DNA of 23,815 nt from a virus. Position 1 is the first letter of the stretch. Each line of letters opens with the position of its first letter. Shown here one piece after another: positions 1 through 8,809 of the stretch. The stretch covers positions 1 to 23,815 of the IMG/VR virus record IMGVR_UViG_3300011115_000285. One strand, given 5' to 3'. Made by a program: the position numbers and the translations under genes. The notes beneath the pieces were generated by a model. That model was not told the origin of the DNA and searched no databases. It saw only the letters and a program-made list of their open reading frames with translations.

Positions 1-2
1 TA

Positions 3-758
3 GACGGCGGGGTGCTGTACAAGTTTATTTTAAAATCATCGACTTTTGTGCAGATCGGGTCGTATGACGATATTCCCGCAATTAACGACACAACAACCGT
101 TAATAACTTAATTACAGTAGCGGGCACTAACACGTTAACCGGTTTGGCTACACCTACATTAACAGGCTATGCCACCGGCGCGCAGTACAGCTTTGTTGCA
201 CAGAACACCAACACGTCTACCGTAACACTCGACATTGATACGTTAGGCGTCAAAGCCATTACTAAGTTTGGCACTACCGCTTTAGCAGCGGGCGACATCA
301 TCGCCGGTGCGGTGATGTTGATCGAATACGACGGCACACGATTCCAATTGCTAAACGCCGGTAAAACCACGTTTAACTACATTTTGGAAACGTCTACCGT
401 TGCGGCAACTGCCACAACTGGCAGCTTAAATTACGACGTTGCCGTGCAGTCGATTATGTACAACACCACGTCTGCTACAGGCAACTGGACGTTGAACTTT
501 CGAGGCAGCAGCAGCCAATCATTGAACACCATCATGGCTGCTGGTCAAACCGTATCGGTCACTTTTATGGCTGCTCAAGGTGCTACGGCGTACTACAACA
601 CGGCAGTTACCGTTGACGGCAACTCGGTTACCCCCAAATGGCAAGGCATTGCGCCGACCTTTGGGAATGCTAGTTCGGTGGACGTTTACACCTACGCAAT
701 TACCAAGACGGCAAGCGCCACGTTTAATATCTTTGCCTCACAAACCAAGTTTGTCTAG
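3..758 (+). CDS. Phage tail fibre / structural protein, C-terminal part (5' end outside window)
   Basis: The reading frame is open from the left edge, so the gene almost certainly begins before the window; the GTG at 12 is an internal codon. The first residues visible (DGGVLYKFILKSSTF) match the 'YKFILKDS' end of the N-terminal module common in phage tail and appendage proteins (family knowledge). The middle contains 'YSFVAQNTNTSTVTLDIDTLG' like beta-structure and 'GDIIAGAVMLIEYDGTRFQLLN', a pattern frequent in receptor-binding or baseplate-adjacent phage proteins. The C-terminal third is rich in Thr, Ala and Val, consistent with beta-helical or beta-sandwich structure. It ends 8 nt before the glycine-rich tail gene, with which it is probably cotranscribed. 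The exact role (fibre, tail spike or connector) is inference; the structural-protein call is fairly secure. Confidence 0.72.
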   Translation, partial: DGGVLYKFILKSSTFVQIGSYDDIPAINDTTTVNNLITVAGTNTLTGLATPTLTGYATGAQYSFVAQNTNTSTVTLDIDTLGVKAITKFGTTALAAGDIIAGAVMLIEYDGTRFQLLNAGKTTFNYILETSTVAATATTGSLNYDVAVQSIMYNTTSATGNWTLNFRGSSSQSLNTIMAAGQTVSVTFMAAQGATAYYNTAVTVDGNSVTPKWQGIAPTFGNASSVDVYTYAITKTASATFNIFASQTKFV

Positions 759-766
759 GACTGACG

Positions 767-1579
767 ATGCCACGTTTTTCTAGGATTGGAGCAGCCGCAA
801 GCGGGTCTTTTGGGTTCGGAACAAGTTCGGGCTACCTTGCAAGCTATCTAGTTGTAGCGGGCGGCGCGGGCGGCGGCGGTAACGCCATTGGTGGAGGCCC
901 GATTAACGGTGGTGGGGGCGGAGGTGCTGGTGGTTACCTTACCAGTACGTTTACGTTTAACATCGGCCAAACTTATACCGTTACTATTGGCGGGGGCGGC
1001 GCAGGCGGCACAACTAACGGTGTCAACGGAACTAACTCTTCACTCTCTAGCGTGGCCACCTCAACAGGTGGCGGTGGTGGAGGTAGTTACAGCATTGCCA
1101 ATGGATTGTCCGGCGGTTCGGGTGGTGGTGGCGGATTGGGCACAAACGCAGGGGCGGGCACATCTGGCCAAGGTTTTGCCGGTGGTAATGGCTCTGCTTA
1201 CGGCGGGGGTGGAGGTGGTGGTGCATCGCAAGTTGGTGTGGCTAACAACCAAGCCTTTGGTCAATACCCAAATGGTGGTAACGGACTAGCCTCTACGATC
1301 TCCGGTTCTAGCGTCTACCGAGGCGGTGGTGGCGGGGGCGCATCCGGTGCTACTGGCGGGTCAGGTGGGGGCGGCGCTACTGCTACTACGGGCACCGTTA
1401 ACACGGGCGGGGGTGGTGGTGGAGTGCCAGGCGACGTAGGTGCCACAGGCGCGGCGGGCGGTTCGGGCGTGGTGATTATCTCCTACCCTGGTTCGCAACG
1501 CGCAACGGGTGGCACGGTCACGTCGAGCGGTGGCAGCACTATCCATACCTTCAACAGTTCGGGGAGTTTTATAGCGTGA
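767..1579 (+). CDS. Glycine-rich tail fibre/adhesin protein
   Basis: A 270-residue protein with a short N-terminal lead (about 1-26) followed by a long low-complexity region of Gly runs separated by short Ser/Thr/Asn/Ala segments (about 31-230). It has the 'YLVVAGGAGGGG', 'YTVTIGGGGAGG' and 'GGSGVVIISYPG' signatures of the phage glycine-rich domain family. The C-terminus (TIHTFNSSGSFIA) is the usual beta ending of this family. Such domains are known in phage receptor-binding tips, where Gly runs can pack as polyglycine-II helices (T4-like gp38 adhesins are an example), so a surface-binding role is inferred. ATG follows a good ribosome site (TAGGA, 6-nt gap). The Gly codon runs make the DNA repetitive and produce several long spurious frames on both strands. 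Confidence 0.8.
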   Translation: MPRFSRIGAAASGSFGFGTSSGYLASYLVVAGGAGGGGNAIGGGPINGGGGGGAGGYLTSTFTFNIGQTYTVTIGGGGAGGTTNGVNGTNSSLSSVATSTGGGGGGSYSIANGLSGGSGGGGGLGTNAGAGTSGQGFAGGNGSAYGGGGGGGASQVGVANNQAFGQYPNGGNGLASTISGSSVYRGGGGGGASGATGGSGGGGATATTGTVNTGGGGGGVPGDVGATGAAGGSGVVIISYPGSQRATGGTVTSSGGSTIHTFNSSGSFIA

Positions 1580-2088
1580 GGGTGACCTTTGATCCCGCGT
1601 TGTTTCAAAATACAGCCGCCAAAATTAAATTTAGGCAAGATATTATGACTGTGCAAGAAGGGATGCAAAAGTTAATTGCCGAGGGTGCAATACCCTCAAC
1701 GCTAGAAGACTGTACGCTTAAGCACTACTTTACGCCTAAAGACGAAAAGTACGGATGTTGTACCTATGCCCGCGAGATGCTAATCCCAAAAGGAACGCTG
1801 ATCATTGGTAAAATTCACCGCCACCAGCATTTGAATTTTATCTCTAAGGGCAAAGTTACTGTCTTTACCGAGTTTGGGCAAAAGCACTTAGTAGCACCTT
1901 GCACTTTTATCTCTGAAGTCGGGCTTAAGCGCGCCGTGTACGCTGAGGAAGATACGCTTTGGACAACAGTTCACTTAACTGAACACGTTGGCGAAGAAAA
2001 TCTTGACAAAATGGAAGCGGAAGTAATAGCACCTAGTTACAATGACTTAGGCTTAATTGCTTCATTTGAGGTAAAGGAAATATTATGA
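1576..2088 (+). CDS. Cupin-fold protein of the tail/ejection gene cluster
   Basis: The core 'GKIHRHQHLNFISKGKVTV' (about residues 79-97) and the later 'WTTVHLTE' (129-136) look like cupin motifs 1 and 2. His81, His83, His85 and His133 are possible metal ligands. Proteins of this type recur between tail and DNA-ejection genes in phages but have no established function there; binding of a small molecule or sugar is only a guess. The GTG start overlaps the upstream stop (GTGA) and has GGGGAG 9 nt upstream. An in-frame ATG at 1645 would give a 147-residue protein starting MTVQEGMQ, closer to where I expect homologues to begin, and its upstream ribosome site is weaker. The stop overlaps the next gene start as ATGA. 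Confidence 0.68.
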   Translation: MRVTFDPALFQNTAAKIKFRQDIMTVQEGMQKLIAEGAIPSTLEDCTLKHYFTPKDEKYGCCTYAREMLIPKGTLIIGKIHRHQHLNFISKGKVTVFTEFGQKHLVAPCTFISEVGLKRAVYAEEDTLWTTVHLTEHVGEENLDKMEAEVIAPSYNDLGLIASFEVKEIL

Positions 2089-3083
2089 CTTGGGGACTAG
2101 TAGCCGTTGCGGGAGCCACCGTAGTTGGGGGCGTACTAAGCGCCAATGCCGCAAGTAAAGCAGCAGGCGCGCAAGTAAACGCGTCGCAAGACGCTAACGC
2201 AACACAATTGCTAATTTCGCAACAGCAACTTGCTGCGCAAAAAGAAGCGCTAGATAAGCAAATTTTGGCAGCGGGTTCGACCGTTGATAAGCAACTGCTT
2301 GTCCAACGCGACACGCTTAACCAGCAGTTAGCTTTTCAGCAAAAGATGTACGACCAAACGCGCGAAGATTTTGCGCCGTACCGCGAGTCAGGCACCGCTA
2401 ATCTTAACCAACTCAATACGTTGCTAGGCATCGGTGGTAACACGGGCGCTGCCGACTACGGTCGTTTTAAGACGGCAGACTTTACGCCAACTGATTTTGC
2501 CGCAGGCATTGACCCTGGTTATGGCTTTCGCGTTAGGGAAGGTTTAAAAGCCGTGGATCGTCAAGCGGCTGCTCGAGGTGGGTTAATTTCCGGTAATGCT
2601 CTCAAAGCCTCACAAGCGTACGGTCAAGAAGCGGCGTCGCAAGAATACACCAACGCGTTCAATCGGTTTCAGACTATCCGTGGCAACACCCTTCAGCCTT
2701 TCCAAATGGGCGCTGCTGCCGGTCAAAGTGCTGCGGCCATGCAAGGGCAAGCTAACGCCAACTTTGGCAGCGCGGGCGGTCAAGCTATAGCCAATGCTGG
2801 GCAAGGCGCGTCTAGCGCGTATGGTACGTTAGGCACAGGCACTTACAACGCATTTGGCAATTATGGTACTGGCGTGTCAAATACACTAGGCGCGTACGGC
2901 ACTAACGTCAGCAACAACCTTATCGGCGCGGGTAACGCTACGGCGTCGGGTTACGTTGGCGGCGCAAATGCTGTTAATTCAACTATTAGCGGATTGGCTA
3001 ATGCGTATTATCAAAATAAAATGATTAATACGTTTGCTGATAGAAATAAGCCGTATTACAGCGATGCTGAACGCTTAGCTTAA
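2085..3083 (+). CDS. DNA-transfer / internal virion protein (first ejection protein)
   Basis: A 332-residue protein with an N-terminal hydrophobic Ala/Gly/Val stretch (about 3-28), a Gln/Ala-rich predicted coiled coil (about 34-95), and a conserved core 'REDFAPYRESGTANLNQLNTLLGIGG' to 'GIDPGYGFRVREGLKAVDRQAAARGGLISG' (about 94-175). The core pattern (PYR-x-G-x-x-L, then P-GY-FR, then AARGGLxSG, then QEYxNxFNR) is typical of podovirus DNA-transfer proteins ejected with the genome. The C-terminal third is an Ala/Gly/Asn-rich tail with repeated 'YGTxVSN' like units. It starts by ATGA overlap with the cupin gene and is followed by two more large ejection-type genes, the usual three-gene arrangement. 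Specific role is inferred from family resemblance. Confidence 0.78.
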   Translation: MTWGLVAVAGATVVGGVLSANAASKAAGAQVNASQDANATQLLISQQQLAAQKEALDKQILAAGSTVDKQLLVQRDTLNQQLAFQQKMYDQTREDFAPYRESGTANLNQLNTLLGIGGNTGAADYGRFKTADFTPTDFAAGIDPGYGFRVREGLKAVDRQAAARGGLISGNALKASQAYGQEAASQEYTNAFNRFQTIRGNTLQPFQMGAAAGQSAAAMQGQANANFGSAGGQAIANAGQGASSAYGTLGTGTYNAFGNYGTGVSNTLGAYGTNVSNNLIGAGNATASGYVGGANAVNSTISGLANAYYQNKMINTFADRNKPYYSDAERLA

Positions 3084-3100
3084 TAAATAGGAAATAAATC

Positions 3101-4591
3101 ATGCCAGTTGATGCCAATATTGCTTTGGGCATACGCCCTGTAGAGCCAGTTAATATGCTTGGCCAAATGGGTCAAATGATGCAGTTGCGCCAAGCGCAGC
3201 AAGGTTATGAAAGCGAAAATGCTTTGCGTGACTTTTATGCACAAGGTGGGGATTTAAGCAAAGCGGAAGATCGTAGACGATTGATGTCGCAAGCGCCAAT
3301 CCAAGGACGGCAATTAATAAGCCAACAAAGTGAAATTGATGCGCGCGACATTAAAACGCAAGCCGATTCGCTTAAAACAATTAAAGATAATATATCTTTA
3401 GCCAATACCCCCCAAGCAATGGCTGAGTATCTTCGCGGTGCGTACAGTATGCCTGGCGGCGCGTTATTGGCAAAACTAATTCCGCTTGATATGGCAATTG
3501 CAAAAATACCAACTGACCCAAAAGGTTTTGCTGATTATCAACGCAATTTTGGTTTGACTAGCGAAAAACTACTTGAGTCGGCAGACGCGCAATTAAGTTC
3601 TAGAACTAGCCTTGCGACTAACGCTGCGACTAACGCTCAGTCAAATATAAACAGCCAACGTACCGATACTCGCGAACGCTCTCAGCTTCAATATCTTCAG
3701 GGCGAAAACGGTTTTTATGGCGTTACTAGATTTGACCCTAACTCTGCTAGCCCAGTAGGTATGGCACCACCCCCGCCAGTAGCTCAACCTTCGGTTACTA
3801 ATGCCTTGGCTAACCCTGCTACGGCAAGTACCATTGTTACGCCTTCGGTAAATGGATTATTGCCCACCGCGCAATCGCAACCTGGCGCTCCAACAATTGC
3901 TAATGCCGCCGTGTTAAATTCAACTTTGCGCCCCCCACCACGGGCGGGGTATGAGTATGACACTCAAGGCAAACAAGTTCCTTTGTTTGACCCCAAAAAG
4001 GTTGCCCGCGAAACTACAAACGTGGCTGGCGACGTTACACAATACAACGAACGCGGTGGAATTATTGGTGTTGTACCTAAAGCTGGTAAACCAAGCGCAG
4101 CGTACGAAAAAGATTTAGTGACAGAAGCTAAAAAAGTTGAAGGTCAAAAAACTGTTCAAACTTTAGTAGCTTCGCTTGCTGATCAATACAAAGGGCTATT
4201 GCAAGAGGGCGGCATTACAAGTACCGCACAAGGCGCTATGAGCAACATCGGCGCGCGTTCAGGTTCGTCGGCTGTGGGTCAGTTTGCTGCGGGTTTTGTT
4301 GGCACTAAAGCGCAAGAACTGCGCGATAGCATTGCACAGACACGACCCTTGATTATCAACGCAATTAAAGATTCTACGGGTATGTCTGCCCAGCAATTAA
4401 ACTCTAACGTCGAATTGCAAAACTTTTTAAAAGCTGCAACAGACCCAACCTTGTCCATTGAAGCCAACCTTAAAGCGCTTAACAATTTAAGCAAACTGTA
4501 TGGGTTAGGCAAAGAGTTGACAATGGATGATATGAGAGGCACCACCACCGCGCCTAGCACCGCATTGCCCAAAGGTTATAAAGAAGATTAA
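3101..4591 (+). CDS. Internal virion / ejection-type protein (second)
   Basis: A 496-residue, mostly alpha-helical protein without recognisable catalytic motifs. The N-terminus is Met/Gln-rich ('NMLGQMGQMMQLRQAQQGYESENALRDF') and resembles ejection proteins with an amphipathic helical start. There is a Pro/Ala-rich linker at about residues 210-290, then another helical region ('TQYNERGGIIGVVPK' and following). A good ribosome site (AGGA, 8-nt gap) precedes the ATG. Its position between the DNA-transfer-like protein and an 842-residue protein is the usual place for the second podovirus internal virion protein. No transglycosylase or peptidase signature was seen. The name rests mainly on position, length and composition. 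Confidence 0.6.
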   Translation: MPVDANIALGIRPVEPVNMLGQMGQMMQLRQAQQGYESENALRDFYAQGGDLSKAEDRRRLMSQAPIQGRQLISQQSEIDARDIKTQADSLKTIKDNISLANTPQAMAEYLRGAYSMPGGALLAKLIPLDMAIAKIPTDPKGFADYQRNFGLTSEKLLESADAQLSSRTSLATNAATNAQSNINSQRTDTRERSQLQYLQGENGFYGVTRFDPNSASPVGMAPPPPVAQPSVTNALANPATASTIVTPSVNGLLPTAQSQPGAPTIANAAVLNSTLRPPPRAGYEYDTQGKQVPLFDPKKVARETTNVAGDVTQYNERGGIIGVVPKAGKPSAAYEKDLVTEAKKVEGQKTVQTLVASLADQYKGLLQEGGITSTAQGAMSNIGARSGSSAVGQFAAGFVGTKAQELRDSIAQTRPLIINAIKDSTGMSAQQLNSNVELQNFLKAATDPTLSIEANLKALNNLSKLYGLGKELTMDDMRGTTTAPSTALPKGYKED

Positions 4592-4599
4592 GGATTAAT

Positions 4600-7128
4600 A
4601 TGGCACTCCGAACTGCAACTAATCCTGAAACCGGTGACCGCGTAATCTTAATTGGCGACGCATGGCAACCTATTGAAAAATCTGCAACTAACGAAGCAGG
4701 TGCAAAAGCGTATCTATCGGGCGGTAAATGGCACACCGAAGACACGGTTTTTGAAGGTATGCCTAAAACGCGTACTGCTAGAGAAGATACGGACGAAGCA
4801 ATTAAAAACGCCACAACCGCGCGCGAAGCGTTTGACATTTCGCAAAAAAATCTTCGCGGGAATCTTGACGCAGCGGGCAAAGCTGCACTTTCTCGCACCA
4901 TTGGTATTGGAGGTAACGTAGTTGGTTTAGTGGGTAAAGGCGTTGAAGCGCTTGGCGGTACACAAGTTGGTCAAGAAATACAAAATGCGGGCAAACGTGT
5001 GCAAGCCGGAGCCGAAGATTATCTTGTTGGCGCAAACCGTCAGCGGTACCCTGTTGCAACAAACATGGGCGGTTTGGCTACCGACGTAGCCGTAACGCTG
5101 CCTGTAGGCGGCGCAATAGGCGCGGTTCTTAAATCAGCCGCACCGTATGTCCCCTCAGTTGCAAAGTTTATTACGCCAATTGCTGAGTCTATATCTACGG
5201 GCGGTTTTAGAACTGGTCTTGGGCCAACAGGCGCGGTTAAACCTATTACTGGATTGCCTGGGTACACCGCGCGCGATGTAGCTGCCGAAGGCGCTGCGCG
5301 TGTTATTGGAGGGGGAACACTCGGAGGTTTAAGCACCGCCATTACTCACCCTGAAGATACAGGCACGGGTGTTGTTGTTGGCGCAGCATTACCCGCTGTT
5401 GCAGCCCCATTTGTTAAGGCGGGGATAACTGGTGTCGGGCGCGTACTTGATTTACTTTCCGGTCGTGCGGGCGATATTAAAGCCGCGCGAATTGCCAAGA
5501 CCGCATTGGGTGATCAACTGATCCCCGCAACGCTTGCGCTTCAACAGGCTCGACCAGGCATCACCGCTGTTCAAGCGTTGCAAGAAGCCGGTATCGACGC
5601 GGCACCGTTTATGTCGCTTGGCGTACTTGCCGAGCAAAGCAGTATTGGAGAAGCGTACCGTCGGTTAGCTGCCGCACAAACGCAAGAACAAAAAAATATG
5701 TTAATTGCTATGGCTGGCGGTCGCACTCAAACTGAAGTTCAAAATTCTTTAATCGCAAATAAAGGTGCATTAAACGATTTAACAACACCAATGCGTGAAG
5801 CTGAATTGCAAGCTGCTAATCAAGCCGGTCAAACTAGACAACGCCTTGAACCGTACATTGCCCAAAAACAAGCATCTATGGTTGATGCGTTGCAAGGTCA
5901 AGGTCAAGCGGCGACTAACGTCGCGCAACAAACAAACCTATCGCGCGGCGGCGTATTGCCCGCAACTATGGGTACGTCTAGCAACCCTAATGCTTTTGCA
6001 TCGCCCATAGGCGGTACAGGCGTTCCGCAGCCAATGGCTGTAGCTACGCAAGCCGGTCTACCCCGAATTTCACCTAGCGTTACATTAAACGCCGAACGTG
6101 CTGCGGAGTCAGGTGTTGTGGCGGACACAATGGGTGTCATTAAAGCGCAACGCCAAGCCGAACTTAAATTTGCTCAAGATGAACTTGGTAGCCTTCAAGC
6201 GTACGGGCTCAAACCGCTTGACGTTAATCCAATTCTTAGTTCAATTGACGGCAAGTTAGCCAACCCTAATCTATACGGGCAGACGCAATTGCTTAACGTG
6301 CTGCAAGGGCTGCGCGATGATTTTGCGGGTGCTGTGGCGGCTAACGGCGGCGTAGCAGACGCGCGCGCGTTGTACAGTATTCGCAAAGCAGGTATCAATC
6401 AAAAGATTGACGATATGTACGGCTCACTTGATCCGTCAGCTAAACAAAAATTAAGCGCTGATGTGTTGGCGTCAGTCAAAGCACCAATCGACAAAGCAAT
6501 TACGGATGCTGGCGGCACGGGTTGGAATCGTTATTTGCAAACTTTTGAAACAGGTATGCAAGAAATTAGCCAACAAAAATTAGCCGCAATAGCGTTGGAT
6601 AAATTTAAAAACGATAGCGCGGGGTTTATTAAACTTGCGCGCGGTGAAGATAAAGAAGCCGTAGAAAAAGTATTTGGATATGGTAGTTTTGATATTTTTA
6701 AAGAAATGGGGCGCAAGTCCGGCCAGCTAGAAACTATTGCTAGCCAACTTGAGCGCGATGTTGCTGTCAAAACAGCAGCCGATAGCGCCACGCAAGGATT
6801 GGCGCGCATCATGGGTATGGCTGAGTCTAAGGTTACAGGTGTACCGGCTTTCTTTAGTAAAACTGCCACAGCAGTTAACATGGCAGCTAAAATACTGCGG
6901 GGGCAAGTTAATGAAAAAACCTTTGCTGCGTTTGAAAAAGGTATGATTTCAGGCAAGACCGCAGCCGAAATGTTGGGCGAATTGCCAATGAGCGAGCGCA
7001 ACAAAGTGTTTAGACTTTTAAAGAACAGCAGCGAATGGAACCCTGGCGTAGCTACTGTAGCTACTCAATTATCCGCTCGACGCACCAACCAGCTTGCACC
7101 TGAAAACCGCAACAACATGAGGCCGTAA
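4600..7128 (+). CDS. Large internal virion / ejection-type protein (third)
   Basis: An 842-residue protein, largest in the window. It has several Gly/Ala/Val-rich semi-hydrophobic stretches (about 104-125, 157-178 and 255-280) that could associate with or cross a membrane. Long Gln/Ala-rich helical regions lie at about 360-450, and a further helical part at 500-620 includes 'LYSIRKAGINQKIDDMYGSLDPSAKQKL'. No lytic transglycosylase, peptidase or polymerase motif is visible, so unlike T7 gp16 it offers no wall-degrading domain that I can see. The ribosome site AAGGA lies 5-6 nt before the ATG. It is the third of three consecutive large genes, the expected set for the ejected conduit of a podovirus. 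Function is inferred from context; the coding call is certain. Confidence 0.62.
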   Translation: MALRTATNPETGDRVILIGDAWQPIEKSATNEAGAKAYLSGGKWHTEDTVFEGMPKTRTAREDTDEAIKNATTAREAFDISQKNLRGNLDAAGKAALSRTIGIGGNVVGLVGKGVEALGGTQVGQEIQNAGKRVQAGAEDYLVGANRQRYPVATNMGGLATDVAVTLPVGGAIGAVLKSAAPYVPSVAKFITPIAESISTGGFRTGLGPTGAVKPITGLPGYTARDVAAEGAARVIGGGTLGGLSTAITHPEDTGTGVVVGAALPAVAAPFVKAGITGVGRVLDLLSGRAGDIKAARIAKTALGDQLIPATLALQQARPGITAVQALQEAGIDAAPFMSLGVLAEQSSIGEAYRRLAAAQTQEQKNMLIAMAGGRTQTEVQNSLIANKGALNDLTTPMREAELQAANQAGQTRQRLEPYIAQKQASMVDALQGQGQAATNVAQQTNLSRGGVLPATMGTSSNPNAFASPIGGTGVPQPMAVATQAGLPRISPSVTLNAERAAESGVVADTMGVIKAQRQAELKFAQDELGSLQAYGLKPLDVNPILSSIDGKLANPNLYGQTQLLNVLQGLRDDFAGAVAANGGVADARALYSIRKAGINQKIDDMYGSLDPSAKQKLSADVLASVKAPIDKAITDAGGTGWNRYLQTFETGMQEISQQKLAAIALDKFKNDSAGFIKLARGEDKEAVEKVFGYGSFDIFKEMGRKSGQLETIASQLERDVAVKTAADSATQGLARIMGMAESKVTGVPAFFSKTATAVNMAAKILRGQVNEKTFAAFEKGMISGKTAAEMLGELPMSERNKVFRLLKNSSEWNPGVATVATQLSARRTNQLAPENRNNMRP

Positions 7129-7129
7129 C

Positions 7130-7384
7130 ATGGATTGGCAAAACGTCATCAACGTAGGCATAGGATCACTATTCGCAGTCGGGGGATGGTTTTGCCGCCA
7201 GCTATGGGATTCGGTCAAAGAACTCAAGACCGACATCTCTGACTTGAAACTGCACGTTAGCGACGCGTACGTTAAGAAGTCAGAAATGGATACGCTCAAA
7301 GGCGAGATGGACAAGCGCTTTGACCGCGTTGAGATGCTGCTCGACCGAATATTTGACAAACTTGAATCAAAGGTAGACAAGTAA
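7130..7384 (+). CDS. Small membrane-anchored coiled-coil protein of the lysis cassette
   Basis: An 84-residue protein with one N-terminal hydrophobic segment (about 5-23, 'VINVGIGSLFAVGGWF') followed by a charged coiled coil ('VKELKTDISDLKLHV', then 'EMDTLKGEMDKRFDRVEMLLDRIFDKLESKVDK'). This topology is shared by haemolysin XhlA-like phage lysis accessory proteins and, in outline, inner-membrane spanins. I cannot choose between these from sequence. GAGG lies 7 nt before the ATG. The stop overlaps the start of the holin-like gene by one base (TAATG), suggesting translational coupling and a shared role in lysis. A structural role in the virion is the main alternative. Confidence 0.6.
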   Translation: MDWQNVINVGIGSLFAVGGWFCRQLWDSVKELKTDISDLKLHVSDAYVKKSEMDTLKGEMDKRFDRVEMLLDRIFDKLESKVDK

Positions 7385-7749
7385 TGGATCCACTAACCAT
7401 CCTCGCAGCGCTCGGCCCACTCGCCGTCGATCTTGGCAAGTCCTTAATCGGGCGTTTCATTCAGTCTGACGTATACAAGCCGACCAACATCGGTGAGTAT
7501 ACGCAGATGCGTAACACCGACCTTGAGATGTTTAAGGCGATGAATAGCGTGGGTGGTACTAACACAACCTACCCGTGGGTTGAGGCCGTGGTGAGGCTCA
7601 TGCGACCTTCCGTAGGCGCTATTGTGTTGGGCACTTGGTCGTTTATGATGATCACAGGGCAAGACAGCGCAGCGGTCAACAACTTTGCAAGCGCCGTGGG
7701 TTTCTACCTGTTCGGTGACCGCACCCTGTTCTACGCGCAAAAGAAATGA
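7384..7749 (+). CDS. Putative holin (GTA_holin_3TM-like)
   Basis: A 121-residue protein with two clear C-terminal hydrophobic segments (about 74-93, 'PSVGAIVLGTWSFMMITG', and 97-112, 'VNNFASAVGFYLFG') and a weaker N-terminal hydrophobic helix (3-21). 'YPWVEAVVRLMRPSVG' before the membrane segments and the terminal 'DRTLFYAQKK' resemble the GTA_holin_3TM/DUF3154 group. Holins form inner-membrane lesions that release endolysin at a set time. It sits directly before an endolysin gene, with an ATGA overlap, which is the strongest support. Family assignment is from memory of the pattern. Confidence 0.65.
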   Translation: MDPLTILAALGPLAVDLGKSLIGRFIQSDVYKPTNIGEYTQMRNTDLEMFKAMNSVGGTNTTYPWVEAVVRLMRPSVGAIVLGTWSFMMITGQDSAAVNNFASAVGFYLFGDRTLFYAQKK

Positions 7750-8279
7750 AAAGTAATTTTGCAAAGTCTTTTAGCCTGATGCTGCAAAGCGAAGGCGGCT
7801 TTTCAGATAACCCTGCCGATAACGGCAACCACTTACCCGATGGTAGAGCCGGTTGCACCAATCTAGGTGTCACCCAAACCGCGTGGGAAGAGTACGTCGG
7901 GCACAAGGTCAGCACTCAAGATATGCGCGACCTGACCCCCGCAACCGTAATGAATTTTTATAAACAACGCTACTGGGACACGGTTAAGGGCGACGCCCTA
8001 CCAAACGCGTTGGACTACCTCGCTTTCGATATGTCGGTCAACTCGGGCTCGGGGCGTTCTATCAGATTGATTCAACGCGCGGTGGGCGCAACCGAAGACG
8101 GTCACCTTGGCCCACTTACCATGCAAGCCATTAGCGTTTGGTCAATACGCCAACTCATTGATAAATTCAGCAACACCAAAGCAGATTTTTACAAGTCCTT
8201 GAATAACCCAACCTTTCAAAAAGGCTGGCTAAACAGGGTTGAGCATACTAAAGCCAACGCATTGGAGATGTTATCGTGA
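7746..8279 (+). CDS. Endolysin, glycoside hydrolase family 108 lysozyme
   Basis: A 177-residue muralytic enzyme predicted to cleave peptidoglycan glycan strands. The N-terminal motif 'MLQSEGGFSDNPADNGN' holds the family's catalytic Glu (E16 in SEGGF), and 'GCTNLGVTQTAWEEY' is the next conserved block. The C-terminal half ('LAFDMSVNSGSGRSIRLIQRAVGATEDGHLGPLTMQAI') matches the peptidoglycan-binding domain usually fused to GH108. Length is normal for the family. No signal peptide is seen, so export would depend on the upstream holin. The start overlaps the holin stop (ATGA) with only a weak ribosome site, so translational coupling is likely. Confidence 0.92.
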   Translation: MKSNFAKSFSLMLQSEGGFSDNPADNGNHLPDGRAGCTNLGVTQTAWEEYVGHKVSTQDMRDLTPATVMNFYKQRYWDTVKGDALPNALDYLAFDMSVNSGSGRSIRLIQRAVGATEDGHLGPLTMQAISVWSIRQLIDKFSNTKADFYKSLNNPTFQKGWLNRVEHTKANALEMLS

Positions 8280-8809
8280 AATTTTTAATACTATTTTTGC
8301 TTACGTTTAGCGTTCAAGCCCAAACCATCGCAGTCTGCAAGGGCGAGTATGCCCTCTGCGCGGCGTCCCCCACCACGCTCACCGGCAAGACCATTAGCGT
8401 ATCGGGCAAAACTTTTAAAGAGGGCGTGGCAGTTTGCCCCGTGCTAACAGGCATGGCCGTGGCCAACATGACGCTTATGCAAGGCAGTTGTGACGCGCCC
8501 AAGGGTAAGGTATGGTCGCTCTTTGGAGTGCCGCCCTTGACCGCTTATCCCCAGGCACCCGATTGGTCGGTACAACCCGCTGTGTTTCGTTCGTTTACCG
8601 TGGGTGATACACCGACCTCGGGCATGAGCAATATGTGGTCGTTTCTATGCACCAAGCAAACCAAGCAAGTCAACGGCGTAACCTTGGCTAGTTGCTACGG
8701 GCCGGTGATGGAGTCGCCGTGGACAGGCAACCATGTCGTAAGTGGCGAAACAGCGTTCACCCAAGCACCAGCCGGTTCAACCTATCCTGTTGGCGGTAAC
8801 GTACCTTAG
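8276..8809 (+). CDS. Exported cysteine-rich protein downstream of the endolysin, unknown function
   Basis: A 177-residue protein with a clear signal peptide (MKFLILFLLTFSVQAQT; likely signal peptidase I cleavage after VQA, residue 15). The mature part has six cysteines (21, 28, 54, 72, 125, 140), an even number consistent with periplasmic disulfides. There is no lipobox, no coiled coil and no second membrane segment, so it is not an obvious Rz or Rz1 spanin even though it occupies the place where spanins often lie. The GTG start overlaps the endolysin stop (GTGA). I do not recognise the family. Possible roles are a periplasmic lysis helper, an exclusion factor or a virion surface protein; none is supported by a motif. 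Confidence 0.72.
   Translation: MKFLILFLLTFSVQAQTIAVCKGEYALCAASPTTLTGKTISVSGKTFKEGVAVCPVLTGMAVANMTLMQGSCDAPKGKVWSLFGVPPLTAYPQAPDWSVQPAVFRSFTVGDTPTSGMSNMWSFLCTKQTKQVNGVTLASCYGPVMESPWTGNHVVSGETAFTQAPAGSTYPVGGNVP

Noticed and set aside
888-1289. 133-aa plus frame and several minus frames inside the glycine-rich gene
   Set aside because: Open frames caused by GGN codon runs of the Gly-rich protein; no independent support.
6531-7004. 157-aa minus frame within the 842-aa gene
   Set aside because: It is antisense to a clearly coding frame with a good start and continuous protein character.
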